From: Halococcaceae archaeon
Lineage (GTDB): Archaea; Halobacteriota; Halobacteria; Halobacteriales; Halalkalicoccaceae
DNA length: 6,548 nucleotides
Reading direction: 5' to 3'
Assembly (NCBI GenBank): GCA_007128515.1
Contig: SKXI01000084.1
Location: forward strand, 1 to 6,548
This document shows positions 1 to 5,247 of the stretch, piece after piece (positions within the stretch are counted from its first letter, which is position 1; each line of letters opens with the position of its first letter). Under the pieces are notes generated by a model, which saw only the letters and a list, made by a program, of their open reading frames with translations, was not told the DNA's origin and made no database searches. The translations under genes were made by a program, and so were the position numbers.

Positions 1-45
1 CTCAAGGGGTTCCCGAGGCGAATGGCCGAAGCGTTCGCGAAGTGA
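1..45 (+). CDS. C-terminal tail of a gene entering from the left edge
   Basis: Frame 1 reads 14 codons, LKGFPRRMAEAFAK, then TGA at 43-45. Third codon positions are nearly all G or C, as in the real genes of this window. If real, this gene is convergent with the zinc-ribbon gene that ends at position 98, leaving a 52-bp gap with no visible T-run terminator. The tail is too short to name a family. The other two forward frames are also open at the edge, so this call rests on composition and on a plausible amphipathic C-terminal helix only. Confidence 0.4.
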   Translation, partial: LKGFPRRMAEAFAK

Positions 46-97
46 GTTACCGGAGCCCCGGTCGACTCCGAGGCCGCCCGGACCCGTGACCACCGGT

Positions 98-613
98 TCA
101 CGCTCTCGGGAGGGTCATATCGGCGGTCGCGACCGTCTCGTCTCCCGATAGCACCTCGACCGTCACGGCCCGCTGGTCCGGGTGGAACCAGCTCCAGCGG
201 ACCTCGATCGACTCCCGCCCGTTCGGGCCGACGACGACCTCGTTCTTCGGAGCTGCCCTCTCTTCGCCGTCCTCGAACGTGAGACGGATCCCGGTCACGG
301 GGAGCGGCCGATCGGTCCCGTTTTCGACCGTCACGACGAACTCCTCGACGGCGAGCTTCGTTCCGGCCTCCTCGAGTTCGAGGTCGACGGCGGCGACCTC
401 CGCCCTCGGCTCCGATTCGTCGACGAGCCGGCTCGGGTCCGGCCCGCGCTGGTCTGCCGTCCCGTCGGGTTCCCCCTCGTCCGGGGTGAACTTCTCGAAG
501 CAGCGCCAACAGCGATAGTACCGTTCCGACGGCGGCAAAAGCGCGCCGGTCGTCCGGATCCGCTCGACGAGGAACCTGCTTCCACAGTCCGGACAGGACG
601 GGGTGCCGAACAT
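98..613 (-). CDS. Zinc-ribbon protein with C-terminal beta-sandwich domain
   Basis: The protein has 171 residues. Residues 7-38 form a zinc ribbon, with CPDC at 7-10 and CWRC at 35-38. Residues 44-72 are an acidic, Gly/Pro-rich linker. Residues 75-170 alternate short hydrophobic beta strands (for example EEFVVTVENGT near 90-100 and SIEVRW near 135-140), resembling the immunoglobulin-like FxLYD/CARDB folds found in archaeal envelope or adaptor proteins. There is no signal peptide or membrane segment, so it is probably cytoplasmic. I chose the ATG at 613 because translation starts directly before the first Cys pair, and because the longer reading frame upstream is Arg/Gly-rich and overlaps the aminotransferase. 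A TATA-like box lies about 28 nt upstream. It is 170 bp downstream of the aminotransferase and probably a separate unit. The function is unknown; binding of a protein or nucleic acid partner is a guess. Confidence 0.8.
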   Translation of the reverse strand: MFGTPSCPDCGSRFLVERIRTTGALLPPSERYYRCWRCFEKFTPDEGEPDGTADQRGPDPSRLVDESEPRAEVAAVDLELEEAGTKLAVEEFVVTVENGTDRPLPVTGIRLTFEDGEERAAPKNEVVVGPNGRESIEVRWSWFHPDQRAVTVEVLSGDETVATADMTLPRA

Positions 614-637
614 CGCCTCGAGGGTGGCGCCTCGTCG

Positions 638-645
638 ACATATCC
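638..645 (-). promoter_or_regulatory. Possible TATA box of the zinc-ribbon gene
   Basis: On the minus strand this reads GGGATATG, about 28 nt before the ATG at 613. That spacing suits a leaderless haloarchaeal transcript. The box is weak, and the surrounding 614-783 spacer otherwise shows no recognisable signal and no T-run terminator for the aminotransferase gene. Confidence 0.3.
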
Positions 646-783
646 CTTCGGGACCGGTGGGCGCGTCCGAGGAGTCGTGATCGTCTCGTCGGGGCCGTCG
701 TCGCCAGCCGGATCCCGTGGGCTCACACGCCACCGGTGTCGTTCGATCCCCCGCCGAGGACGTACGAACACCTCCGACGATCC

Positions 784-1932
784 CTATCGGGCGGACGGTT
801 CCTGGAGATAGCGCTCGATCCGATCGGCCGCCTCGCGCAGGCTCGCCATCCCGGTCGCGTACGACACCCGGAGGTGGCCGGCACCCCCCTCGCCGAAGAC
901 CGATCCGGGCACGACCGCGACCCCCTGGTCCTCCAACAACCCCTCGGCGAACGCCTCGTCGTCGCCCGGAACCTCCGGAAAGAGGTAGAAGGCCCCCTTC
1001 GCCTCGAAACACGACAGGCCCATCTCCGAGAACCGTGCGAGCATGTAGTTCCGTCGGCGGTCGAACGCGCTCACCATCTCCCGCACGTCGTCCTCGCAGT
1101 CACGGAGGGCGGCGAGTGCGGCGTGCTGGGCGGTCGTCGGCGCCGAGAGCATGGAGTACTGGTGGATCCGGTTCATCGCGGCGATCCCACTCCCCGGGCC
1201 GAGCGCGTAGCCGAGTCTGAGCCCGGTCATCGCGTACGCCTTCGAGAAGCCGTTGAAGACGATCGTCCGCTCGCGCATGCCATCGCAGGTCGCGATCGAG
1301 GCGTGTTCACCCTCGTACGTGAGGTCGGCGTAGATCTCGTCCGAGAGCACCAGCAGGTCGTGCTCGCGGGCGAACCGGGCGACCTCCTCGATCTCCGACT
1401 CGCTCATTACCGCCCCGGTCGGGTTGTTCGGGTAACAGAGCATCAACACGGCGGCCTCCGCCGCGCCCGCCCGCTCCAGCGCCTCGTAGGTGAGCGTGAA
1501 GGCCTCCGCCTCGCGCGTCGGCACCGGGAGCACCTCCCCACCGGCGAAGACCACGCCCGGCTCGTAGGAGATGTACGCCGGCTGGGCAACGGCCACCAGA
1601 TCCCCTGGGTCGACGAACGCCCGGAGCGCGACGTCGACCGCCTCGCTCACGCCGGTCGTCACCAGCACCTCCTCGTCCGGGTCGTAGCCGAAGCCGTAGC
1701 GGGTGACGTGGTCCGCGATCTCCTCGCGGAGCTCTCGCAACCCCCGGTTCGCGGTGTAGGAGGTCTTTCCGGCTTCGAGGCTCGCGATGGCCGCCTCTCG
1801 GGCGGCCCACGGCGCGGCGAAGTCCGGTTCGCCGACGCCGAGCGAGATCACGTCCTCGCGCTCTTCGGCGAGTTCGAAGAACTTGCGGATCCCCGAGGGA
1901 CCGACCCGCTCGACGCGCTCCGCCCGCCTCAT
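784..1932 (-). CDS. Pyridoxal-phosphate aminotransferase, class I/II (aspartate aminotransferase-like)
   Basis: The protein has 382 residues, a normal full length for fold-type I aminotransferases of the AspC/AlaT group. These move an amino group between an amino acid and a 2-oxo acid in the cytoplasm. Visible landmarks are LGVGEPDF (31-38) and SYTANRG (58-64) near the N-terminal substrate arm, YPNNPTG (167-173), SDEIYADL (197-204, Asp198 expected to contact the pyridine nitrogen), SKAYAMTGLRLGY (230-242, Lys231 expected to form the Schiff base), and HLRVSYA (353-359, Arg355 expected to bind the substrate carboxylate). All key residues are present. The ATG overlaps the last codon and stop of the upstream Lrp-type gene by 4 bp (ATGA), so the two are translationally coupled. 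The exact substrate cannot be told. In Halobacterium an Lrp-type regulator is known next to an aspartate transaminase gene (lrpA1/aspB3, from memory), and this pair looks like that arrangement. It could also act on alanine or aromatic amino acids. Confidence 0.93.
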   Translation of the reverse strand: MRRAERVERVGPSGIRKFFELAEEREDVISLGVGEPDFAAPWAAREAAIASLEAGKTSYTANRGLRELREEIADHVTRYGFGYDPDEEVLVTTGVSEAVDVALRAFVDPGDLVAVAQPAYISYEPGVVFAGGEVLPVPTREAEAFTLTYEALERAGAAEAAVLMLCYPNNPTGAVMSESEIEEVARFAREHDLLVLSDEIYADLTYEGEHASIATCDGMRERTIVFNGFSKAYAMTGLRLGYALGPGSGIAAMNRIHQYSMLSAPTTAQHAALAALRDCEDDVREMVSAFDRRRNYMLARFSEMGLSCFEAKGAFYLFPEVPGDDEAFAEGLLEDQGVAVVPGSVFGEGGAGHLRVSYATGMASLREAADRIERYLQEPSAR

Positions 1933-2417
1933 GGCGAGACCGAGAGCCGGTCGTCGTCGTAGCCGTCACGCAACTCGATCCCTCGCTCCTTGTACGTGTC
2001 CATCACGAAGTGGGTGACCGTCTGTGTGACCTCGGGAACCGGCGCGACCTTCTCCGAGACGAACCGGGAGATCTCGCGCACCGAGTCGGCCTCCACCTGC
2101 ATCAGGAAGTCGAAGTCGCCGCTCACGAGCCGGAGGTCGGTGACCTGCGGGAAGCGGGCGATCCGCATCGCGATCTCCTCGTAGCCCGTCTCGCGGTCGA
2201 GCGTGACGTTCAGTTCGACCGCCGCAAGCGCGCGCTCCTCGTCGATCCGCTCCCAGTCGACGATCGCCTGATAGCCCCGCACGACGCCGTCGTCCTCGAG
2301 GGCGGCGATCCCGTCCTCGACCGCCTCCTCGCTCATCCCGAGCTGTCGGGCGAGGTCGTCCGTATCGGTTCGTGCGTTCTCCCGAAGCGCTTCGAGTAGC
2401 TCGCGGCTCGCGTCCAT
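1929..2417 (-). CDS. Lrp/AsnC family transcriptional regulator
   Basis: The protein has 162 residues, the usual size. An N-terminal helix-turn-helix spans about residues 5-50 (LLEALRENARTDTDDLARQL, then the recognition-helix region EEAVEDGIAALEDDGVVRGY). A RAM ligand-binding and oligomerisation domain covers about 65-140, with the typical GDFDFLMQV segment at 100-108. Lrp-type proteins bind DNA as dimers or octamers and often sense an amino acid. The gene is first in a two-gene operon, overlapping the aminotransferase start by 4 bp, so an amino acid handled by that enzyme is the likely effector (inference). The ATG at 2417 is supported by a TTAA-type box 27 nt upstream and by the family N-terminus. 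A 13-bp palindrome directly upstream suggests autoregulation. The short acidic tail after residue 148 is not conserved in general. Confidence 0.94.
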   Translation of the reverse strand: MDASRELLEALRENARTDTDDLARQLGMSEEAVEDGIAALEDDGVVRGYQAIVDWERIDEERALAAVELNVTLDRETGYEEIAMRIARFPQVTDLRLVSGDFDFLMQVEADSVREISRFVSEKVAPVPEVTQTVTHFVMDTYKERGIELRDGYDDDRLSVSP

Positions 2418-2420
2418 ACA

Positions 2421-2433
2421 CCACAGTCTGTGG
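2421..2433. promoter_or_regulatory. 13-bp palindrome between TATA box and lrp start, candidate operator
   Basis: CCACAG-T-CTGTGG is a perfect 6-bp inverted repeat around one central base. It sits 4-16 nt before the ATG of the Lrp-type gene, downstream of the TATA box, so a protein bound there would cover the transcription start. Lrp/AsnC dimers recognise short dyad sites of about this size, so self-repression is the simplest reading. Binding is inferred. Confidence 0.5.
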
Positions 2434-2440
2434 AGAGCGA

Positions 2441-2448
2441 GTTAAGTG
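2441..2448 (-). promoter_or_regulatory. TATA-like box of the lrp-aminotransferase operon
   Basis: On the minus strand the sequence ACTTAAC is centred near 2444, 27 nt before the ATG at 2417. This is the spacing expected for a leaderless archaeal transcript that begins at or next to the start codon. No Shine-Dalgarno sequence precedes the ATG. Confidence 0.45.
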
Positions 2449-2525
2449 CTCAGCTTTGCACGTTGAGAGAGGTACATCTCGAGAGCGTGTCGTAAAACGG
2501 GCCACGTGTCTTTTGAACTCCGAAG

Positions 2526-2636
2526 TGAACGTTCAGTACAGCGCGCGTATCGGTCACTGCCCGTTAGCCGTCGACAAGGAATCGGATCGATGGATACGGA
2601 GACTATCTATCCGACCGTTCTACCCCGAACGTTCGG
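2526..2636. repeat. Two GAACGTTC palindromes in the lrp/SnoaL spacer
   Basis: TGAACGTTCA (2526-2535) and CCGAACGTTCGG (2625-2636) share the 8-bp palindromic core GAACGTTC and lie 99-100 bp apart. The spacer between the Lrp gene (ends 2417) and the SnoaL-like gene (begins 2665) holds no gene I can support. The second palindrome is downstream of the SnoaL-like gene's T-run. They could be protein-binding sites or chance. A third core occurs at 5260-5267 inside the dehydrogenase remnant. Confidence 0.35.
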
Positions 2637-2642
2637 TTTGGT

Positions 2643-2648
2643 AAAAAA
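2643..2648 (-). terminator. T-run terminator of the SnoaL-like gene
   Basis: On the minus strand six consecutive T follow the stop codon of the SnoaL-like gene by about 16 nt. Short T-runs without a required hairpin are the usual intrinsic termination signal in archaea. The palindrome CCGAACGTTCGG lies just beyond it. Confidence 0.5.
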
Positions 2649-2664
2649 TCGAACGGCTGCTGGA

Positions 2665-3540
2665 TCACTCTCCAATCGGTTCGACGACGCCGAGTTGTTG
2701 CATCATGCTCATCACGTCGTTTTGGGCCCACGTCTCCACGAACTGTCCGTCTTCGATTCGGTGGATATGGATTCCCTCTACCACGCCCTCCGTCCCCGTC
2801 GCTTCGATCCCCATGAACTCGCCTTCGTGGGTGGCGGTGGCCCGGTCTCGTCGGACCACCATGTCGCCTTCGGCGATCAGGTCCTCGACCCCGCAATGGA
2901 TGTCCGGAAACGCGCTTCGAAGCGTCGAGACGTATTCCTTGACGTCGTCCGGACCGTGAAGCGGCTCGGGTCTCGCAGAGTTGTGCTCGACGTAGTCGTC
3001 CGCGATGATCTCGTCGATGAGGGCCAGGTTGCCCTCGCTGATGATCTCTTCCGGGTATCTACGGACGATCTCCTTGTTTTCGGCTTCCGTCGTCGACGTG
3101 GCTCCAGGCGGTTCGACGACGCCGAGCTGCAGGAGCGCTCCGAAGAGATCGGGGAGGCTGGTCACTTCGACTACCTTCCCGTCGTCGAACCGGTAGCTCC
3201 CGAACCACGTTACCTCGACCGAGGCTCCGGTCGGTTCGATGCCCATCAGTTCGCCCTCGTGGGTTCCCCCGAGCGTGCAATGTGCCATCACCGTGTCGTC
3301 CTCGGCGACGATCTCGTTGGCTTCGAAGAACAGGTCCGGCAGTCCCGCCCGGATCATCCGGAGGTTGTCCTCGTACGCGTCGCGCCCGTGCACGGTCCCG
3401 AGGACCTCTTCGGGACCGTGGAGGACGACGTCCTCGGCGATGACGTCGTCGAGCGCGTCGATGTCGTCGCCGTCCCAGACGTCGAATATCCGTTGTGCGG
3501 CTCGTCTGTTCGCTTCTCGCGGGTCGTGTGTCTGTGGCAT
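2665..3540 (-). CDS. Protein with two tandem SnoaL-like (ester cyclase type) domains
   Basis: The protein has 291 residues in two homologous halves. Domain 1 covers about 11-146 and domain 2 about 154-290. Matching landmarks are the N-terminal helix (NRRAAQRIFDVW / NKEIVRRYPEEI), IAEDVVLHG / IADDYVEHN, THEGELMGIEPTG (93-105) / THEGEFMGIEATG (237-249), YRFDDGKVVEVT / HRIEDGQFVETW, and QLGVVEPPG / QLGVVEPIG. Each half is a full SnoaL/NTF2-like cone fold of the type annotated as ester cyclase; in SnoaL this fold closes a polyketide ring. Single-domain relatives are about 130-150 residues and dimeric, so this protein may be an internal pseudo-dimer. No substrate can be deduced, and many such proteins are not cyclases. 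I chose the ATG at 3540 because GAGGAG lies 7 nt upstream. An in-frame GTG at 3645 would add 35 Arg/Pro/His-rich residues unlike the rest. It is divergent from the HTH/zinc-ribbon gene, its probable regulator. Confidence 0.88.
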   Translation of the reverse strand: MPQTHDPREANRRAAQRIFDVWDGDDIDALDDVIAEDVVLHGPEEVLGTVHGRDAYEDNLRMIRAGLPDLFFEANEIVAEDDTVMAHCTLGGTHEGELMGIEPTGASVEVTWFGSYRFDDGKVVEVTSLPDLFGALLQLGVVEPPGATSTTEAENKEIVRRYPEEIISEGNLALIDEIIADDYVEHNSARPEPLHGPDDVKEYVSTLRSAFPDIHCGVEDLIAEGDMVVRRDRATATHEGEFMGIEATGTEGVVEGIHIHRIEDGQFVETWAQNDVMSMMQQLGVVEPIGE

Positions 3541-3547
3541 GTGTACG

Positions 3548-3553
3548 CTCCTC
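3548..3553 (-). promoter_or_regulatory. Shine-Dalgarno site that decides the SnoaL-like start
   Basis: GAGGAG on the minus strand ends 7 nt before the ATG at 3540. Together with a TATA box about 150 nt upstream it points to a transcript with a leader of about 120 nt, unlike the leaderless genes elsewhere in the window. Confidence 0.55.
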
Positions 3554-3685
3554 GAGGGCCGACGAACTGGCCAGTCGACCAGGTGCCCGCCCGGTTGCGC
3601 CTCGTGTATCGCGGACCTGGCCGGGGGCAGCAGGTGCCTCCACACTCCTCATTGTCGACCCTCGACACACGTTTCGACGGATCGG

Positions 3686-3697
3686 GATATAAATATT
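3686..3697 (-). promoter_or_regulatory. TATA box of the SnoaL-like gene
   Basis: On the minus strand this AT-only stretch contains TTTATAT, the strongest TATA-like element in the window. Transcription would begin near 3663, giving a leader of about 120 nt before the ATG at 3540. The alternative of a leaderless transcript is not supported, since nothing AT-rich lies 25-30 nt before 3540. Confidence 0.5.
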
Positions 3698-3708
3698 ATT
3701 TGAATGAT

Positions 3709-3750
3709 ATTTCAATCGGAATTCCAATAGAAGGGGATTTCAATCGGAAT
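3709..3750. repeat. Pair of 14-bp direct repeats upstream of the SnoaL-like TATA box
   Basis: ATTTCAATCGGAAT occurs at 3709-3722 and again at 3737-3750, 28 bp apart. The similarity continues with three mismatches up to ATAG (3730 and 3758), giving 19 of 22 identical bases. They sit directly upstream of the minus-strand TATA box, where archaeal activators usually bind. The end of the second copy overlaps the left arm of the adjacent inverted repeat. Confidence 0.7.
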
Positions 3751-3754
3751 ACTG

Positions 3755-3854
3755 ATAGGGATCATCGTAGCCAACCGGATCTCTCAGGCGCATAGATCAT
3801 CGACGTCGCTCGATTCCCGTTCGAGGAACTATGAGCTTCTACGATGATCCCTAT
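3755..3854. repeat. 16-bp perfect inverted repeat with 68-nt loop
   Basis: The left arm ATAGGGATCATCGTAG (3755-3770) is the exact reverse complement of the right arm CTACGATGATCCCTAT (3839-3854). Allowing one mismatch, the match extends outward to 3752 and 3857 (18 of 19). The 68 nt between the arms encode nothing recognisable but contain a partial third copy (ATAGATCATCG, 3793-3803). No target-site duplication flanks the arms. It may be a pair of operators bound by one regulator with looping, a hairpin, or the ends of a small decayed element. Confidence 0.75.
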
Positions 3855-3993
3855 GAGAGGACGAGCGCTCTATTGGAGCCTCATCGAACGAACTCTCGAT
3901 CAGATTCGGGGAGTGTTGGGAGTTAGCGGACGGTCGCGTCGGTCGCCCGTTGAGGAGTCCGTTTCCATCGTGAGGTATGTTGACGGCGACCAA

Positions 3994-4001
3994 GACTTTT
4001 G
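3994..4001 (+). promoter_or_regulatory. Possible TATA-like box of the HTH/zinc-ribbon gene
   Basis: ACTTTTGG is centred about 26 nt before the ATG at 4024, the spacing of a leaderless promoter. The match to a TATA consensus is poor, so transcription may instead begin further upstream. Confidence 0.22.
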
Positions 4002-4023
4002 GCGGTCCCTGGCAATATCCACT

Positions 4024-4986
4024 ATGGGTTCTTCGACCACGAACGATTCGGGCCAATCGGATACGGCCGCCAAAAACGAGGCCTTCAAACTGCTCTCCGA
4101 CAGAACTCGTCTCGAATTGTTGGAAGCTCTCTGGGAGGCACACGATCCGGCGGATCCGTCGCCGATGCGGTTCACCGATCTCCGCGAACGGGTCGGTGCC
4201 GATGACCCAGGTCAGGTCCACTATCATCTCGACAAGCTCACGGACCACTTCGTCCGTCACACCGAGGAGGGCTATGGACTCAGGGAATCGGGGAAGCGGA
4301 TCGTCCGTATGCTCCTGTCAGGAATCGCCCTCGACGATACGGAGATCGCGCCGGTAGAGATGGACATCACGTGCCCCTACTGCGGCGGTCAGACGCTGTA
4401 CAGCTCCCGGGACGGGTGGCGCTACATCGAATGCACCGATTGTGACGTACGGTGCGTCCCGAGCTTCCCGCCGGGCGTGATCAGCATGAGCGAGTTCCCG
4501 CCATCGGGACTACGGGACCGGACCCCGACCGATATCGGTGTCGCGGATTGGCGCTGGCGTGGTCATCGTCGCGCCTCCGTCATGGACGGCGTCTGTCCGG
4601 AGTGTGCGGGTGAGATGCCGATCACGTCGATCTCTGTCTGCGACACTCACCGGCCGGACTGGGACGAGTACCAGTTCTGTGAGCACTGCGAGTCGATCTT
4701 CCGGATGCTCGTGTCCCACGTTTGCGAGCAGTGTAAGTATCGCTGGTCACTGCCGATATCGAATTATCTGACGAGAGAACCGGCGGTGACGGCGTTTTAT
4801 TACGAACACGGCATCGAGTTCGACTACTCGAAACCCGAACAGTTCAGCCTCCTCCTCCGTGTCGAGAAAGAACTCCTCACGGAGGATCCGCTTCGCATCC
4901 GCCTCACGATCCCGCTAGAGGGCGACGAGCTCAGCCTCACGTTCGACGACCGGATGGACGTCGTTTCGGTGGAACGATCCGGGTGA
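4024..4986 (+). CDS. ArsR-like winged-helix regulator fused to zinc-ribbon domains
   Basis: The protein has 320 residues. Residues about 17-100 form a winged helix: AFKLLSDRTRLELLEALWEA is the usual first helix pair of haloarchaeal ArsR-type proteins, VHYHLDKL (66-73) is the recognition helix, and GYGLRESGKRIVRML (83-97) is the wing. A first zinc ribbon follows (CPYC 117-120, CTDC 137-140). A second follows (CPEC 191-194, CEHC 219-222), with an extra CEQC at 234-237. The last 70 residues are beta-rich without cysteines. I believe it belongs to a haloarchaeal family with paired domains of unknown function (DUF7347/DUF7351 type, from memory). It is cytoplasmic, with no membrane segment. The ATG at 4024 fits the family N-terminus; an in-frame ATG at 3844 would add 60 residues that cross the inverted repeat and look non-coding. 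The divergent SnoaL-like gene is its likely target. The zinc ribbons may sense a metal or redox state, or only stabilise the fold. Confidence 0.88.
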   Translation: MGSSTTNDSGQSDTAAKNEAFKLLSDRTRLELLEALWEAHDPADPSPMRFTDLRERVGADDPGQVHYHLDKLTDHFVRHTEEGYGLRESGKRIVRMLLSGIALDDTEIAPVEMDITCPYCGGQTLYSSRDGWRYIECTDCDVRCVPSFPPGVISMSEFPPSGLRDRTPTDIGVADWRWRGHRRASVMDGVCPECAGEMPITSISVCDTHRPDWDEYQFCEHCESIFRMLVSHVCEQCKYRWSLPISNYLTREPAVTAFYYEHGIEFDYSKPEQFSLLLRVEKELLTEDPLRIRLTIPLEGDELSLTFDDRMDVVSVERSG

Positions 4987-5247
4987 CCATCAGCTGCGAT
5001 CTCGACACGGATTCACCCCAAGCTCTCGATCCAAAAACGGCCACGAGAACCGTTCTTCCGGCGGATTCGAGCACCGCGCGGGATAGTGGCTCCGTTTTCA
5101 CCGGGACGAGTCGACTGGACTCCGGCGTAGATCGTGACTCCGGCCGAGGAGTCACCGTCCAGCTAGCCTTCCGGATACCGTTCAAAGGCCGCTTCTGCTG
5201 CCCTTTTCGACCAGATATTTATAAAATAGCTAATACGATAAGTCGAG
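4987..5247. other. 261-bp spacer without a recognisable gene
   Basis: This lies between the HTH/zinc-ribbon gene and the tail of the dehydrogenase remnant, which converge. I see no gene, no clear T-run terminator (only runs of four T, for example in CCCTTTTCG near 5201) and no repeat. Positions 5217-5243 are AT-rich and read TTATAAAT on the minus strand, but no gene follows in that direction. Confidence 0.5.

Larger units (their letters stand above)
3541..4023. other. 483-bp divergent intergenic region
   Basis: This is the spacer between the SnoaL-like gene (-) and the HTH/zinc-ribbon gene (+). No gene in it is convincing. From left to right it holds the Shine-Dalgarno site (3548-3553), a GC-rich probable leader, a TATA box (3686-3697), two 14-bp direct repeats (3709-3750), a 16-bp inverted repeat (3755-3854), and a weak TATA-like box (3994-4001) before the HTH gene. 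The AT-rich part, about 3686-3750, stands out strongly against the GC-rich surroundings. Confidence 0.6.

Noticed and set aside
772..790. CTCCGACGATCCCTATCGG, repeated with one mismatch at 6232-6250
   Set aside because: One copy spans the aminotransferase stop and the other lies in the racemase remnant. An 18 of 19 match in a 6.5-kb GC-rich window can occur by chance, and nothing else links the sites.
736..1962. A 408-codon open frame on the plus strand
   Set aside because: It is antisense to the aminotransferase, whose catalytic motifs are all present. The plus-strand product is Arg/Leu/Val-rich with no recognisable motif, a usual mirror frame in GC-rich DNA.
3541..3645. GTG start at 3645 for the SnoaL-like gene
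   Set aside because: The extra 35 residues are Arg/Pro/His-rich and unlike a haloarchaeal protein, and a good Shine-Dalgarno site supports the ATG at 3540.
3709..3750. CRISPR-like repeats
   Set aside because: Only two copies of 14 bp with a 14-bp gap. There is no regular array, and the unit and spacer lengths are too short.
2506..3795. A 429-codon open frame on the plus strand
   Set aside because: It is antisense to the SnoaL-like gene and runs through its promoter. The minus-strand protein has clear duplicated domains, while this one has none.
3844..4023. ATG start at 3844 for the HTH/zinc-ribbon gene
   Set aside because: The 60 added residues begin inside the right arm of the inverted repeat and have no domain character. 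The family N-terminus fits the ATG at 4024.
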